From: Volutella citrinella
Lineage: Eukaryota; Ascomycota; Sordariomycetes; Hypocreales; Nectriaceae
DNA: 64,000 bases
Assembly: GCA_034401135.1 (NCBI GenBank)
Contig: JAWZSP010000001.1
Span: forward strand, 5,952,001-6,016,000
Direction: 5' to 3'
A program made the translations under genes and the position numbers. This document shows, piece by piece, positions 22,764-34,068 of this stretch (its first letter is position 1; every line of letters starts with the position of its first letter). The notes under the pieces are model-generated. The model worked only from the letters and a program-made list of their open reading frames with translations. It did no database searches and had not been told where the DNA came from.

Positions 22764-24416
22764 CTAGGCAGACATGGAAGGTCGTCGCTCGCCCCTCCAG
22801 CGGCCCTTGGCCCAGAGTAGGCACTCGATGAAGACCATGTACCATCCCGTCACCATCCAGAACGAGATGATGATGCCCAGGCCGCCCAGAAGTCGCGCGT
22901 CGACGATGCGCTGCGTAATTGCGTCTCGGAGCGCATCATTCATCATAAGCCAGCCGTAGATGGGAATCAGCTGCTGCGACGCAGAGCTCACCAGAGCCGA
23001 CTGGCGCGATTGGGGGCTGGCCTGCTCGCGCTTCCTCTCTGCGATGGTGTCGACCATGCGCCAAGCGACCTTGTTGTTGATCTTCTCCCAGGTGCACTCG
23101 AGGGCATGGGCGCGGGCGGCTTGGCCCATTTGGGTGCGGAGCGCGTGATCATGGCCGAGCTTGAGGGCCTTGGCAACAAACCCGTCGAGGTCGTGGGGGG
23201 GCACGAGATAGCCGTTATCGCCGTGCTGCACAATGTCCGAGGGGCCGCCTTCATCACGGGCGACAACGGGGACGCCGCTGGCCATGGACTCGAGGACGAC
23301 GAGGCCAAAGGTCTCGGTGATGGAGCAGTGCAGAAATACGTCGCCGCTTGCGTAGGCGGTGGCCAGGTCCTCGCCGTGCTTGAAGCCCGCAAAGATGACC
23401 TTGCCGCTGTCCACAAGAGGGTCAAACATCTCGTGCACCTCCTTCTCCACGTCGGCATTTCGGTTGCCGCCGACGATATAGAATTTGAAGTCGAGGCCGC
23501 GGGCGTCGAGCTCCTTGGCGACCTTTGCCAAGAAGTCGAATCCCTTTTCGCCCGCAATGCGCGAGACGGTCACGAAGATGATCTCGCCATTGGGGGCAAT
23601 CTCGCGGCGGAGCGCCTCGCTTCGCTTGGACGGGTGGAACAGGTCGGTCTTGACGCCGCGGGTCAGAACATCGAGCTTGTCCTCCTGGACCTTTTGGCTC
23701 ACGAGGTATCGCTTGACAAAGGTTGAGGGGTAGAAGATGGTCTTGACCGACGCATGGCGGAACAGGTAACTCTGGACGGCGGCGAAGGCGAAAACGGCAA
23801 CATGGCTGAGGGGCGCAGGGAAAAGGATGGCGCAGTAGCCTGCCAAGTCGGTCTGGAAGTTGCATATGACCGGGATTTGGTTCTCTTTGGGCTGTTGCCT
23901 AAGTTGCAGCATCACCTGAAAGCCGAGGCTGGCGGGCGAAGCCAGGTAGATCAGGTCAGGCGGCGTGTCGGCGCCAAAGGTCCGCGAGTAGAGCGTCGAG
24001 TTGCGCACAGGATAGACAATGGACAGCTCAGGGTTGAATGGCAGAGGATAGCCGGTAACGCGCACCTCTGGCTGCTTGTCGGTAGGGTTGAGCAGAGGCG
24101 AGGCCGGCGGGGTAAAGGTGTTGTGCTTGGTGTGGTTGTGAGGCGCAACAACAGCGACCTGGGCGCCGTTGGCACGCAGGTGGTTGACGAGCATCAGCGT
24201 CGTGCGACTGACCCCATTGACGGGGCCGAAAGACTCGGTGCATAGCAGAATGCGCTTGCCCTGGAGCTCCTCGGGAAACTTGGACAGGTCATGCTGGCCG
24301 CTGGGCAGCTGTGACGCGCTGGCCTTGTTCGCTTTGGCGAGCATGATGCACGTTGAAGACGAAAGCGCTGGTGTAAAGCTTGGTTCGTGGAGGCTTGTCG
24401 TTGAGATTGATCGCAC
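22764..24416 (-). CDS. Membrane-anchored GT4 glycosyltransferase
   Basis: Single exon, 550 residues. GT-B fold of family 4: an N-terminal domain beginning KRILLCTESFGPVNGVSRT (about 54-72), with the glycine-rich loop near VNGVSR. The C-terminal domain has SRIAGEKGFDFLAKV (about 285) and the catalytic EX7E motif from Glu368 to Glu376 (ETFGLVVLE), then GVPVVARDEGGPSDIV and NGYLVPP. The GPVNGVSRT start resembles the GDP-mannose or UDP-sugar dependent MgtA/SqdX group, so it probably transfers mannose or glucose from a nucleotide sugar to a lipid or glycan (inference). A hydrophobic segment near 508-532 (IIISFWMVTGWYMVFI) suggests a C-terminal membrane anchor. An alternative start at 24344 (MLAKANKA) would trim 24 Ser/Thr-rich residues. 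Confidence 0.88.
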   Translation of the reverse strand: MRSISTTSLHEPSFTPALSSSTCIMLAKANKASASQLPSGQHDLSKFPEELQGKRILLCTESFGPVNGVSRTTLMLVNHLRANGAQVAVVAPHNHTKHNTFTPPASPLLNPTDKQPEVRVTGYPLPFNPELSIVYPVRNSTLYSRTFGADTPPDLIYLASPASLGFQVMLQLRQQPKENQIPVICNFQTDLAGYCAILFPAPLSHVAVFAFAAVQSYLFRHASVKTIFYPSTFVKRYLVSQKVQEDKLDVLTRGVKTDLFHPSKRSEALRREIAPNGEIIFVTVSRIAGEKGFDFLAKVAKELDARGLDFKFYIVGGNRNADVEKEVHEMFDPLVDSGKVIFAGFKHGEDLATAYASGDVFLHCSITETFGLVVLESMASGVPVVARDEGGPSDIVQHGDNGYLVPPHDLDGFVAKALKLGHDHALRTQMGQAARAHALECTWEKINNKVAWRMVDTIAERKREQASPQSRQSALVSSASQQLIPIYGWLMMNDALRDAITQRIVDARLLGGLGIIISFWMVTGWYMVFIECLLWAKGRWRGERRPSMSA

Positions 24417-27400
24417 CGACAGGAGCGCGTCAAATCGCCGCGCCAGGTTGGGAATGGCCCTCTTTTGTCTGTTTCAACATGTCAAATCAGAAATGCAAGA
24501 GGCGAGAAAAGCCTCCCACGTGGATGACTGTGCGAGCACACGAATGGCCGGCGCTGGGTGGAAGGCGCACTGGGCCGTCGCCTCCTGCAACCCTGAGGCT
24601 GCAATGGGCGCGGGAGTAACCACCACGAGGAGAGGTGGCTCGACACAGTTCGTCGATCGAGCAGAGACCAGAGTGGGGGAGGGGCAGCACATGGAGGGGT
24701 AGATCTTGATCCCGACTTGCCATGCCGGGCCTATCACGGGAACCAAAGCGGTGTATTTTTGCATTCTCTCCCGCAAGCCTCCAAGACAGTCGTAGCCTCG
24801 CGGAGACCCTGAATGACACGGAGAGGGCCGTGACCAGCGAGTCATATCGCCGCTTGTCGTCATGCCGTCATCAAGAATACGTGCCGGCCGAGTGTGTACG
24901 AGCTACCGCTTGGGCGCTTCATGCTCCCCAGACTCGCTTGTCCAGAGGGGTCCAAGTGAGGTGCAGTGAGCGGCCCCGGCGAACCCAGCAGTCAAGTGCC
25001 TCATGAACCCTCGTCGGCATGGCCGCCATCGAGCGGGCGTTGGTCCAGCGGGCGAATCGCGTGGCTGGCTGATGTCTTTGCTGCTCTGAATGCGCAGGTC
25101 ACTGATGGTCGACCCCTGTTAAACTCGCGGGTGGTGGGCGAATCACAGGCGCACCCGCAAACACATTGTCTGGCCTGGCCAATGGTGGCCTGCCAGAGTG
25201 CGAATAGAGACTTGTGCCTCAACCCTCGTGGTCCAACTGGTTGGCGACCGTTGGCGGCCCAAGGCTTCCATCGCGCAGGGGATTTTGCATCGATTTGGGC
25301 CTCGTGACTCAATTTATGCCGACGAGGCTGGAAGGGGTCGGGAGTCGACGGATTCTGGGGGCGAATTTCTCAGCCCGAGGCGCGCGACGCGAACGTTGTT
25401 TTTCGTTGAGCGGCCGGTTCAGGGATTCGTATCTGCGCCTGTCCTCTGTGCGGCGACCGAGGAGTTGTTTTAGTGCGGGCTCACCAATTGTCGCGGATGC
25501 TGGTTGTGCCACCCAGCCATCTCGAGCTGCGAATACGCGAAGGATCCGCGCACGATGGAGGAACCTTTGCTTCTTCGATTGTTGACAGAAGCTAGAAGCA
25601 CGTTCAGCGATAATCATCTGCATGTACATCACGTGGGCTTGCACCCGAATACAGATGGAGAGGAAGGAGCGCTTGTACTAACGGGCATGGGAAGGACCGC
25701 AGCATCGCGAATTCCACCTTGGATAGCACCACGCCTCTGTACTTGTCGTCTCGGTATCCTGGTTCACAAGGCTGAGTGAGGGTGGGGGAGCACGTTCGGG
25801 CCGTCACTCAACGGCCGGCCTCGCTATGCTCCATGTAACAGAATTTGACTGAGGGTGTTCCGCTTGGTCGCTTGATTCAAGCTAGAGCGCACAGTATTCG
25901 CTCGATGGCGTTGGACAAGTCAACTCAAGGCGCCGTTGCACGTCAAACGTGACCGTTGCATTGGATGGGACGAGCCAGAGCAGAAAGGGCACCCCAAGGA
26001 CGTCTCCATATGGTAGCGAGGTGTCTCGCTGTCACGAGGCTGAAGATGACCATGATGCCCATGCTCCTCATCTTTTGGAGGGTGCCAAAGTCGTCCACAA
26101 CCCACGCATGGGGCGAAATGCAGGGTCCAACACCATGTTGGCAGTGGATAGGTCAAGTGAAGCGCCGATCCCACCTTGTTACCGCCGTTGTAAAGGTGCG
26201 TCGCACAAAGGTGAGGAATCTTTCGCTGACCAGTGCTTCCTGGTCGATGAGAAATACCACGCCATGCATCGGTTGATGCACGAAAAGGAACTGGGAGCTT
26301 CCGCGAGCCGGTGGCTGTTAAATCACCGTGGGATAACGATGGAGACGAGCGTTAACGAGCGTGCTCCAATCAATTCAAGCAGAAGTCTTGAGTGCTGATG
26401 GGAACTACAGCGATGGGAATTGGCGTGGTGGGTCTAAGACGTCGTCCCATCACTTTCATTACCGTAGTCCTCCACAGCCGTTTCTGCTTCTCCCCCCATG
26501 GCAGTTTAAGATGGAGGAGGTGACATACGTAACCCTGCCCCACCTCAACTGTTGAACTCCGTTCGCAAGACTGAGTAGGCAAGAGGGCAGGTGAGTCTGC
26601 CAAGCAGGAGAGAGGAGAGAAACACCGGGTTGGCCACAACTGGTAATCGCATCATTAGACTTCCAGGTACCCATCACGTGGACGCAATCTCCAATGCCTG
26701 GGAGACCAAGTTTGGTGTTGCCCGCTTAGTGATCGTGAAGCTGGAGTTGGCGACCGGTCCTTGATGACGAGGCATCGTTTCGGCTGTCAAGGCCATATTG
26801 GGCAGTTGACAATCAACTCGGGGTCAATTGGAAGAAAATCATCTCATTTATCAAGCCGATTGACCAGACGTGCATTGAGGCTAGCTCCCAGAGGGGCATC
26901 TGAAATGGACCCGGGAGAAGGGGGGCGGAAAGACTTAGCTTGTTGATAGCAAGTCACTCGCGTGATTCCAATCTTCGGCGATTATCTCCTGAGCACGGAC
27001 ACGGAAGACATGGTGCAGTCTTACCCGAGCAGTAAGCTGTGACGCCAGTCGTGGTAGCAAATCGTCAAATGACTCCCGGGATAAGCTGAGGACATCACAG
27101 TGGCAACTCTCGTTTCCGCCAAGTCTTTTGCGAGGGACAATGCTCGGCCTCTTGGCGTTATCTGGCAAGCAATCCATCCCGCAGGCCTCCAACGACTAAT
27201 AATGTCTCGGCACGTCGTGCTTCTTATTTCGGGGAGCCAGGGTTGCTGCAACTGAGCAAGGGTTTCCCGGAGACAACGGGATCGATCATCGGGTTGGCTG
27301 ATCAATGGATGGACTAATCACGGCAAGGTGTGCTTTCCAATTCGAAAAGCCGCCCGTCGCACCGGCTGCAGCTACATGAACAAACCCATTGTGTGAGAAA

Positions 27401-29344
27401 ATTGCGAGGAACAGCCATCCCACAGGCGGTAGGCGGTGGACCTGTCCTGTATGCCCAGCCGGTTAGGTCGGCCTCGCGCCTGTTGCGGAGCCGGCCAAGT
27501 ATCGCAACGACGTCATCCCAGCAAGCAGCCATCCGTTATCATTTCGGATAAGGCCTTTCAACGCATTAGGCCCTGAACAAAGAGCCTGTGCGTGTTGCGA
27601 GGCGTTTACAAGGCTGAAGCCACCGAAACCCCTAGCCTTCCAATCGCCCTATATGCATGTATGTGGTGCGTGATGTGTGCCGTAAGACAGAGCAACGGAG
27701 ATGACCAGCAGCTCAAGTACACAAGACAGCCGCGGAAGGGAATACATGACGCAGTGGTACCGCGTGTGAGTCTGGTTGTGGTGTGCAGTGTTGCTAAATA
27801 AAAAGTCGGGGGCGCCCCAACACGGTGCGCCATGCGGTAACTTGGCAAGCTCGTGTGCGTGGACGCAGGCGTTGAGGCTATAGGAGGGTGATGAGTGGCG
27901 CTTGGCATTTTGGGCCAAAGTTACATGGAGCGAGGCAACCCGTGCTCTGAGCGCAGGAGCTGATGCGAGGTGCGTACGCGTGTTATCCGATGCTCGCTGG
28001 ACTAAAACCCGGCAGCGGTGTGGCCATTGTCAGGGACTGCATGAGATTTCTTGTTTCTCGGTCGGCATGCCCACGTTTGCATGCCATCGCATTGTGAGGT
28101 TCCAGCATGTCGTCCCGTGAACGGCCGTGCCAGAGGAGAGACTAGTCACCAAGGCGTGCCAGACAGTGCACCAAGGCAGGGAAAGTAGACGAGCGAGGCA
28201 AAAAGAAAGTCCATTGTCGCATATCAACGCCATACTCTCCTGCCCGCCCCTGCCATGAACCGGCCGCTATGCATGCGGCGTCTGTCTGCCAGGGAGCCCA
28301 GGGCGGCCGGAAAACCGGGTCAATGGGGGCTTCGATAAAGGTGGCAGAAGGGGTGCTCTTCCTCCACCACAGTGTGGCTTCCCTAGCGTGCTGATACCTG
28401 GGGCATCATCCCCGAGTAAAAACAGATTAGCAGTGAAGGAGCAATAGGACTCTCAAGCCATACTCTAACCCACACATGGCTTCGACCCGATGTGGGCGGC
28501 GTCCGTCCCGTGAGGGCTAAGGAAGTCGTGGCAAGGCTCGCTCAGAGCCCAAGCCCTCATCCTCATCTCAAATAGTTGGTAAAATTTCCCCATTCCGACA
28601 TTGCAGCTCTTGGTGGCCCCATTCTTGGCATTGTCCCATGTTTCGTCTAGTCGCTGGAACGCAGAGGAGGAGCGTCCAAGCCTCGTCCATCAGCTCCCCG
28701 GGACCCCACTCCGGCATCCTCCTGTTTCTCGAAGTCTCCATATTGATGACCATTGGGGATATTCGAAAGTATGTGATAGAGTCCGCCAAGAAGAGGCAGC
28801 GGAGGAAAGCTCGCTTGTCATCTCCGCCGGTCCCCGGCAGGACACGGCGGGAGTGCTCCAGCTCCTGTCGCCGGCGGCGCCTCGCGCTGGTGTCACGAAG
28901 CCATATCGGGACGCGTGGCTGAACACTAATTAGTTGGTGTTCGACTTTCGCGCGCGGTGTCGGGCTGAATGTTACGTAGGCATTGTAATTAGCACTCGTG
29001 CCAGGAAAATTTCGACAGCTTATCTCCGCGCTTCACTAGCAATTGTAGGGTCGCAGCGCCTGGAAATAAAATGTGCTGTTGGTGCGACTCGACAGTGTTG
29101 CCAAGTGCTCGGCACGCAACTCGGCACACACTGTGGCCTGCTCATTATGTCGGGGATAGCCAAGGAACGTCGGCGAGGGGAGTTGGAGCTATGACAGGGG
29201 GAGGCGCCAGAGTTCCCTCGTCGGTTGAGAAGCTGTGCGGCAGACTAATTAAGTGGTGAGACCGTGCTGCGGGCACCGTGTGCTTGCCCAACTAACAGTG
29301 GCAGTAGCCACTCACTACGCCCAGTAGTAAGCGGCTATTCCCCG

Positions 29345-29419
29345 CCACTCAGTGACCCAGCACCTCCACAATGACCACTGTCCCACTGAAGACGGCAGTG
29401 ACTCTTGAGCACTGAGTGG
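29345..29419 (+). repeat. 10-base perfect inverted repeat
   Basis: CCACTCAGTG at 29345-29354 is the exact reverse complement of 29410-29419, with 55 bases between. A separate 6-base-stem hairpin (AGTGGC-AGTA-GCCACT) lies at 29297-29312. Both are some 430 to 550 bases upstream of the UDP-glucose dehydrogenase start; chance is possible. Confidence 0.6.
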
Positions 29420-29797
29420 GCAGGCAAGCCCCTCCAGGAACTGTACCTCTGGCCAATGTACCCGAAACTCCCTGTAGCCAACCCCCTGGAACCACCACCC
29501 ACCAGAGGAAAACGATGCTCCCTTGGCAAAGGCTAGAGGCACACCTCACCGCCTTAATTCGGACGGAGTGGCTTCAGCCCCTCTGACACCCCCCCCCCTC
29601 CCCTTTCGAGGTGCCGCAGTATTCATCTATGCCTCGATCCGCTGTGCCTGCTCCGCGCCTGGCTTTTGTCTCTCGTTTCCCTTCTTCATTGTCTGGACAG
29701 GTCGTCCTATCTCACAGCTCTTTGCCTTCTCTTTTTTACAATTCGAGCCGTCCTCGCATCGTTGAATTTCGAGCGTGGTCTCTCTCCCTGCGTGGTG

Positions 29798-29804
29798 TAT
29801 AATA
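29798..29804 (+). promoter_or_regulatory. TATA-like element before UDP-glucose dehydrogenase
   Basis: TATAATA lies 46 to 52 bases upstream of the ATG at 29850, after a long CT-rich stretch. Its distance from the start codon is short, so it may instead be leader sequence. Confidence 0.25.
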
Positions 29805-29849
29805 CCTTCCTCCCACTACACGAGATACCCTGCTCCCAGCGCCCTCACC

Positions 29850-31873
29850 ATGTCGACCACCGCCTATGGCTCGCCTGAGCCGATTCAGGTCCGCAAGATC
29901 TGCTGTGTTGGTGCTGGCTACGTCGGTAAGTCTTATTTTCCAGCTGGCGGGTGGGAGGCTTTCCTGTCGTGATTGCCAATGGCAGGAATAACAGCCATGG
30001 GCTGAAGATCTCTGGACTCATGATGCCTCACCCAGCCCTGCTCCGCACCCAAACACGCATTCCGCGACTTACTGACACCCCTCCTTCTCCCAGGTGGTCC
30101 CACTGCCGCTGTTCTCGCCTTTCAGAACCCAGACATCCAGGTGACTGTCGTGGATCGCGATGAGAACCGAATCCGCCGGTGGAACTCGCAGCACCCCCCC
30201 ATCTATGAGCCCGGCCTGCACGACATTGTGCGCGTTGCTCGTGACGGAGCCCGCCAGACCACCATCACCAAGGAGCCTACTGAGGGCCTCGAGACAAACG
30301 TTCCCGAACGCCTACCAAACCTCTTCTTCTCCACCAACAGCGCCAAGCACATTGGCGAGGCCGACATCGTCCTCGTCGCCGTCAACACCCCCACCAAGGA
30401 GCGAGGTGTGGGTGCCGGCAGTGCCACTGACATGACCACGTTCGAGGCCGTCACCAGTGTCGTTGCCCAGCACGCCCGCGAGGGTGCCATCATCGTCGAG
30501 AAGTCGACCGTCCCCTGCAGAACGGCCCAGCTCGTCGCCGACACTGTACGTCACCAGGTGCTTGTTCCATGTTGAAGAGTCAAAGCTGACGCACACAGCT
30601 CGCCGTGCACCGCCCTGGTGTTTCTTTCGAGGTCCTGTCCAACCCCGAATTCCTCGCTGCTGGTACTGCCGTCAACGACCTCCTCTACCCTGACCGTATC
30701 CTCATCGGTTCCTCTCCCACCCCTTCTGGCAAGCGTGCCGCCGAGGCCCTTGTCAATGTCTACGCCGCTTGGGTCCCCCGCGACCGCATCCTGACCACCA
30801 ACGTGTGGTCGTCGGAGCTGGCCAAGCTGGTGGCCAACTCGATGCTGGCCCAGCGCATCTCTTCCATCAACTCCATCTCGGCCGTGTGCGAGCAGACGGG
30901 CGCTGATGTCGACGAGGTGGCCCGTGCCATCGGTGTCGACGCCCGTATCGGCAACAAGTTCCTGACTGCCGGCATCGGCTTCGGTGGCAGCTGCTTCAAG
31001 AAGGACGTCCTCAACCTGGTCTACCTCGCCGAGACCATGGGCCTCCCCGAGGTGGCCGAGTACTGGCGCCAGGTGGTCAAGATGAACGAGTACGCCCGTG
31101 ACCGGTTCTCCAACCGCGTCATCAAGTGCCTCAACAACACCCTCGTCGGCAAGAAGGTCACCATCCTCGGCTTTGCCTTTAAGAAGAACACCTCTGACAC
31201 CCGAGAGGCCCCCGCCCTCGAGATGATCAAGACGCTGCTCGAGGAGAACCCCCGCGAGGTTGCCGTCTTCGACCCCTGCTGCAACCCTCTGGTCATCAAG
31301 CAGGAGATCAAAGACCTCCTGGGCCCCCTGGCCGAGGGCAACAAGGTCACCGTGCACGGCAACGCCTACGACGCCTGCGAGAGGTCGACTGCCATCATCA
31401 TCGCCACCGAGTTCGACGAGTTCCGCAACTCCCCCGCCCCTCCTCCCGCTCCCGTCGTCAAGGACGCCCCTATCCCCAAGATGCTCGGCCGCAAGCCGAA
31501 CCCCAAGGCCGACCCCCGCCCCTTCGCCACCTCTACGCCCTGCGAGAACGATCTTCTTGCCCTGCACAAGCACCTCCTGCAGCGAGACGACGTCTCCTCC
31601 TTCGACCCCCTCGACCGATTCAACGTTGAGCCCGACTGCGACGCAACCTGCCCCGACTGCATCCAGCTCCGCGAGAGCAAGGCGAACGGCTTCGCCACAG
31701 GCATGGGCAGCGCCGAGGAGTACAAGCCCAAGGAGCGCGTGGACTGGGTCCGGATCTCGGACAACATGGCCAAGCCCCGCTGGGTCTTTGACGGCCGTGG
31801 CGTCATTGATTCGCGTGAGCTGTCCAAGCTGGGCGTGCGCGTCGAGTCTGTCGGTCGCCAGCACCGGTTCTAG
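29850..31873 (+). CDS. ugd1: UDP-glucose 6-dehydrogenase
   Basis: Three exons, 29850-29925, 30094-30545 and 30599-31873; 600 residues. Exon 1 carries VGAGYVG, completed across the intron by GPTAAV to give the NAD-binding loop. Exon 2 has VAVNTPTKE and STVPCRTAQ, and exon 3 has NPEFLAAGTAVNDL. The catalytic block GFGGSCFKKD has its Cys at about residue 308, and GFAFKKNTSDTREAPA opens the UDP-binding domain. The enzyme oxidises UDP-glucose to UDP-glucuronate with two NAD+ in the cytosol, feeding glucuronate or xylose for glycans (established). It is longer than the usual 450-480 residues: an insert of about 90 residues (roughly 450-545) within the UDP-binding domain is Pro-rich and contains C-x3-C-x2-C. 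The gene starts at the first ATG in a CACC ATG context. Confidence 0.95.
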
Positions 31874-33312
31874 ATGATCAGATACCCCTCGGCAAGCCCG
31901 ACTGGTCTGACAATAACGGCTGGCTTGTTTCTGCAATCTTTTCCAGGGTGTACAGTTTCGCGTCGCAAGGGAGCGATTTTTATCGAATTTAATATGGCCT
32001 GCATTGAAGTTGACGATCAAGGGAGATGCTTTTTCAGGGTGTTTGCCCAGACGGTACTTGAGCAGCATGAGCAAATTGAAGGGGGCCAAGGCGGCCCTCT
32101 TGGATATAGAGTAGATCCAGAGCCCAACGAGGCACAATAACTCACTCAAACAAGTAAAATGAACTATACATGACTGCGATCCCTGTGATGTGACGACTAC
32201 GGAGACGCAACCGTAATCGCAGTGAGAACTCGACGTAGCCTGGCTCGTGCGTCTGGCCTTGCGTGGGGCCCAGGAGTCATGATGGGGCTGGCATGCGAAA
32301 AACCTCCTCTGCGCAACCTCACCCGAATATGGCCACAGGAGGCGAAATAAATGATTTCGGAGCGAGGCAGTCCCTCGAGCGATATCGCAGGTGTCGAATA
32401 GCTTGGCCAGAGAAGTGAGTGTTCTGTGCGTGCTTGCGGCGATGCCAATAATCGCGCTTCAGTGATAGCTGGCTACCTATGCGTCGCCCACGTGGGCGGG
32501 ATGCGCGCCATCTGGCGCATGACGAGACGAAGGAAGGGCCTAGTACATGTCATGAGCCGGACGTCCATGACATCAGCACACGTTTCCAGGATGCTAATTC
32601 GAAATGGACTTCGGTCTCCCAGGGCTGTGCCGCAGCATCACCGGCCTCGCTGAAAGCGGCATGTCCCCACCCGCGATATACGAGACAGCGAAACAAGTGT
32701 CGAGCCTGGTGTTCTCAGCCCACAGGGGCACGTCGATGGGCCAGCAATCAGAGGGCTGGAGAATGTCACACGTTGGCAGCGGCATGCGGGTAGGGTCGGG
32801 ATCACGTTCGTCAGAAGCTTGGCCACGGCGGGAATTAATAAGGGTGTTGGTTGAAAGGGTTTCGATTGACTCTGGCTCGCCCGCCAAATCGGAAAGCGGC
32901 GGTATGCAATATTGAACGATTTCCTGTCAAGTGCTAAATTAGCTCCTTCCTGGGAGCTGGAAGCGTGAGTCAAAGTCCAGGGTAGCTTTCCTGTACCTTG
33001 CACCGCATTAGGAATCACCCTCTGCTGACCCTTTTTGTCCAAATACAGAGATACGATTACAATCTATAGTGCTAGGGTGCATACAAATGTAAGGGGGGGA
33101 GGATAAGATAGAATAATAGAACAGAAATAGACGGGTCATCATTGCTCGCGTGCACAATTGCGTGTCTCATGCAACATGGTTCGGCCCCAGAGCTTAAATC
33201 CTCGTTTCCTTAAATCCGGATTATGGCTGACGCCAGCCAAAATGCACAAATATCACTTGATCAGCCTTGAAACCAGCAGAAATTCACCATTCATCAACGG
33301 AAATCAGTCAAA
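31874..33312. other. Intergenic
   Basis: 1.4 kb with no supported gene. The last 250 bases before 33313 are A-rich and probably hold the promoter and leader of the next gene. Confidence 0.5.
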
Positions 33313-34068
33313 ATGCACATCATCCTCACTGGCGCCACGGGCCTAGTTGGCTCCGGCGTGCTGGACGCCATGATCAAGGCCAAGGACATTACTCGCATCT
33401 CCATCCTCAGTCGACGCCCAGTCAAGATGGCTGAGGACGCTAAAGACGCCCGCATCAACGTCATCCTGCACCAGGACTTCAGCAAGATCAGCTCGGACGT
33501 CCTCGAACAGCTCCGGGGCGCCGAGGGGTGCGTGTGGGCGCTGGGCATTAGCCAGAGCCTCGTCAGCAAGGAAGACTACGTCAAGATCACAAAGGACTAC
33601 CCCCTCGAAGCCGCGAGGGCGTTTTCAACGCTGTCGTCCAAGGAAGAGCCGTTTCGCTTCGTCTACGTGTCCGGCGAGGGCGCCACACAGACACCCGGCT
33701 ACTTCTCGCCCTACTTTGCCGGCATCAAGGGCGAGACCGAGAAGCTGCTTGGCGACATGTCCGCCGAGCTGCCCACGTTGAGGGCCGACTCGGTGCGGCC
33801 GGCCTTTGTTGACGCCCAGAACCACGAGGCCATCAAGCCCTACATCCCCAACCTGGACATGGCCAAAAACGCCATGGTAACCGTGTTCGGGCCGCCCGTC
33901 AGGGCCTTTTACAAGAGGGCCCACTCCCCCACGCCGGAACTGGGCCAGTTCCTCACGAGCATGGCCATGGGGAAGCTGGACGCCAAGATCGAAGGCCCCG
34001 GGGCGTTTAGGCTGGGGTCGTCGTGGGTGGTGGAGAATGTCGGCTTCCGGCGGATCCTTGGCTTGTAG
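33313..34068 (+). CDS. NmrA-like / atypical short-chain NAD(P)-binding protein
   Basis: Single exon, 251 residues. The N-terminus is a Rossmann strand with GATGLVG at residues 7-13, followed by ILSRRP, HQDFSKI, GCVWALG and FVYVSGEG. A Tyr and Lys near residues 137-142 (YFAGIKGE) could be the active-site pair, although the spacing is one longer than Tyr-x3-Lys. The C-terminal part includes LRADSVRPAFVDAQ. This matches the HIM1/NmrA-like group of NAD(P)-binding proteins in fungi; the substrate is unknown. It is the intact relative of the gene at 7344, 26 kb away on the same strand, and lacks that gene's intron. The start is the first ATG after an A-rich leader (TCAAAATGC). Confidence 0.86.
   Translation: MHIILTGATGLVGSGVLDAMIKAKDITRISILSRRPVKMAEDAKDARINVILHQDFSKISSDVLEQLRGAEGCVWALGISQSLVSKEDYVKITKDYPLEAARAFSTLSSKEEPFRFVYVSGEGATQTPGYFSPYFAGIKGETEKLLGDMSAELPTLRADSVRPAFVDAQNHEAIKPYIPNLDMAKNAMVTVFGPPVRAFYKRAHSPTPELGQFLTSMAMGKLDAKIEGPGAFRLGSSWVVENVGFRRILGL

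Larger units (their letters stand above)
24417..29849. other. Gene-poor stretch of 5.4 kb
   Basis: No supported gene on either strand; many short overlapping frames without domain character. A short hairpin (29297-29312) and a 10-base inverted repeat (29345-29354 with 29410-29419) lie near the right end. The stretch from about 29580 is pyrimidine-rich (10 C at 29589-29598) and leads into the UDP-glucose dehydrogenase gene. Confidence 0.5.

Noticed and set aside
23010..23726. 238-codon open frame on the plus strand
   Set aside because: Antisense shadow of the GT4 glycosyltransferase.
30551..32149. 532-codon open frame on the minus strand
   Set aside because: It is the antisense shadow of UDP-glucose dehydrogenase exon 3; the low-complexity Val/Gly/Asp/Leu composition follows from GC-rich third positions on the real strand.
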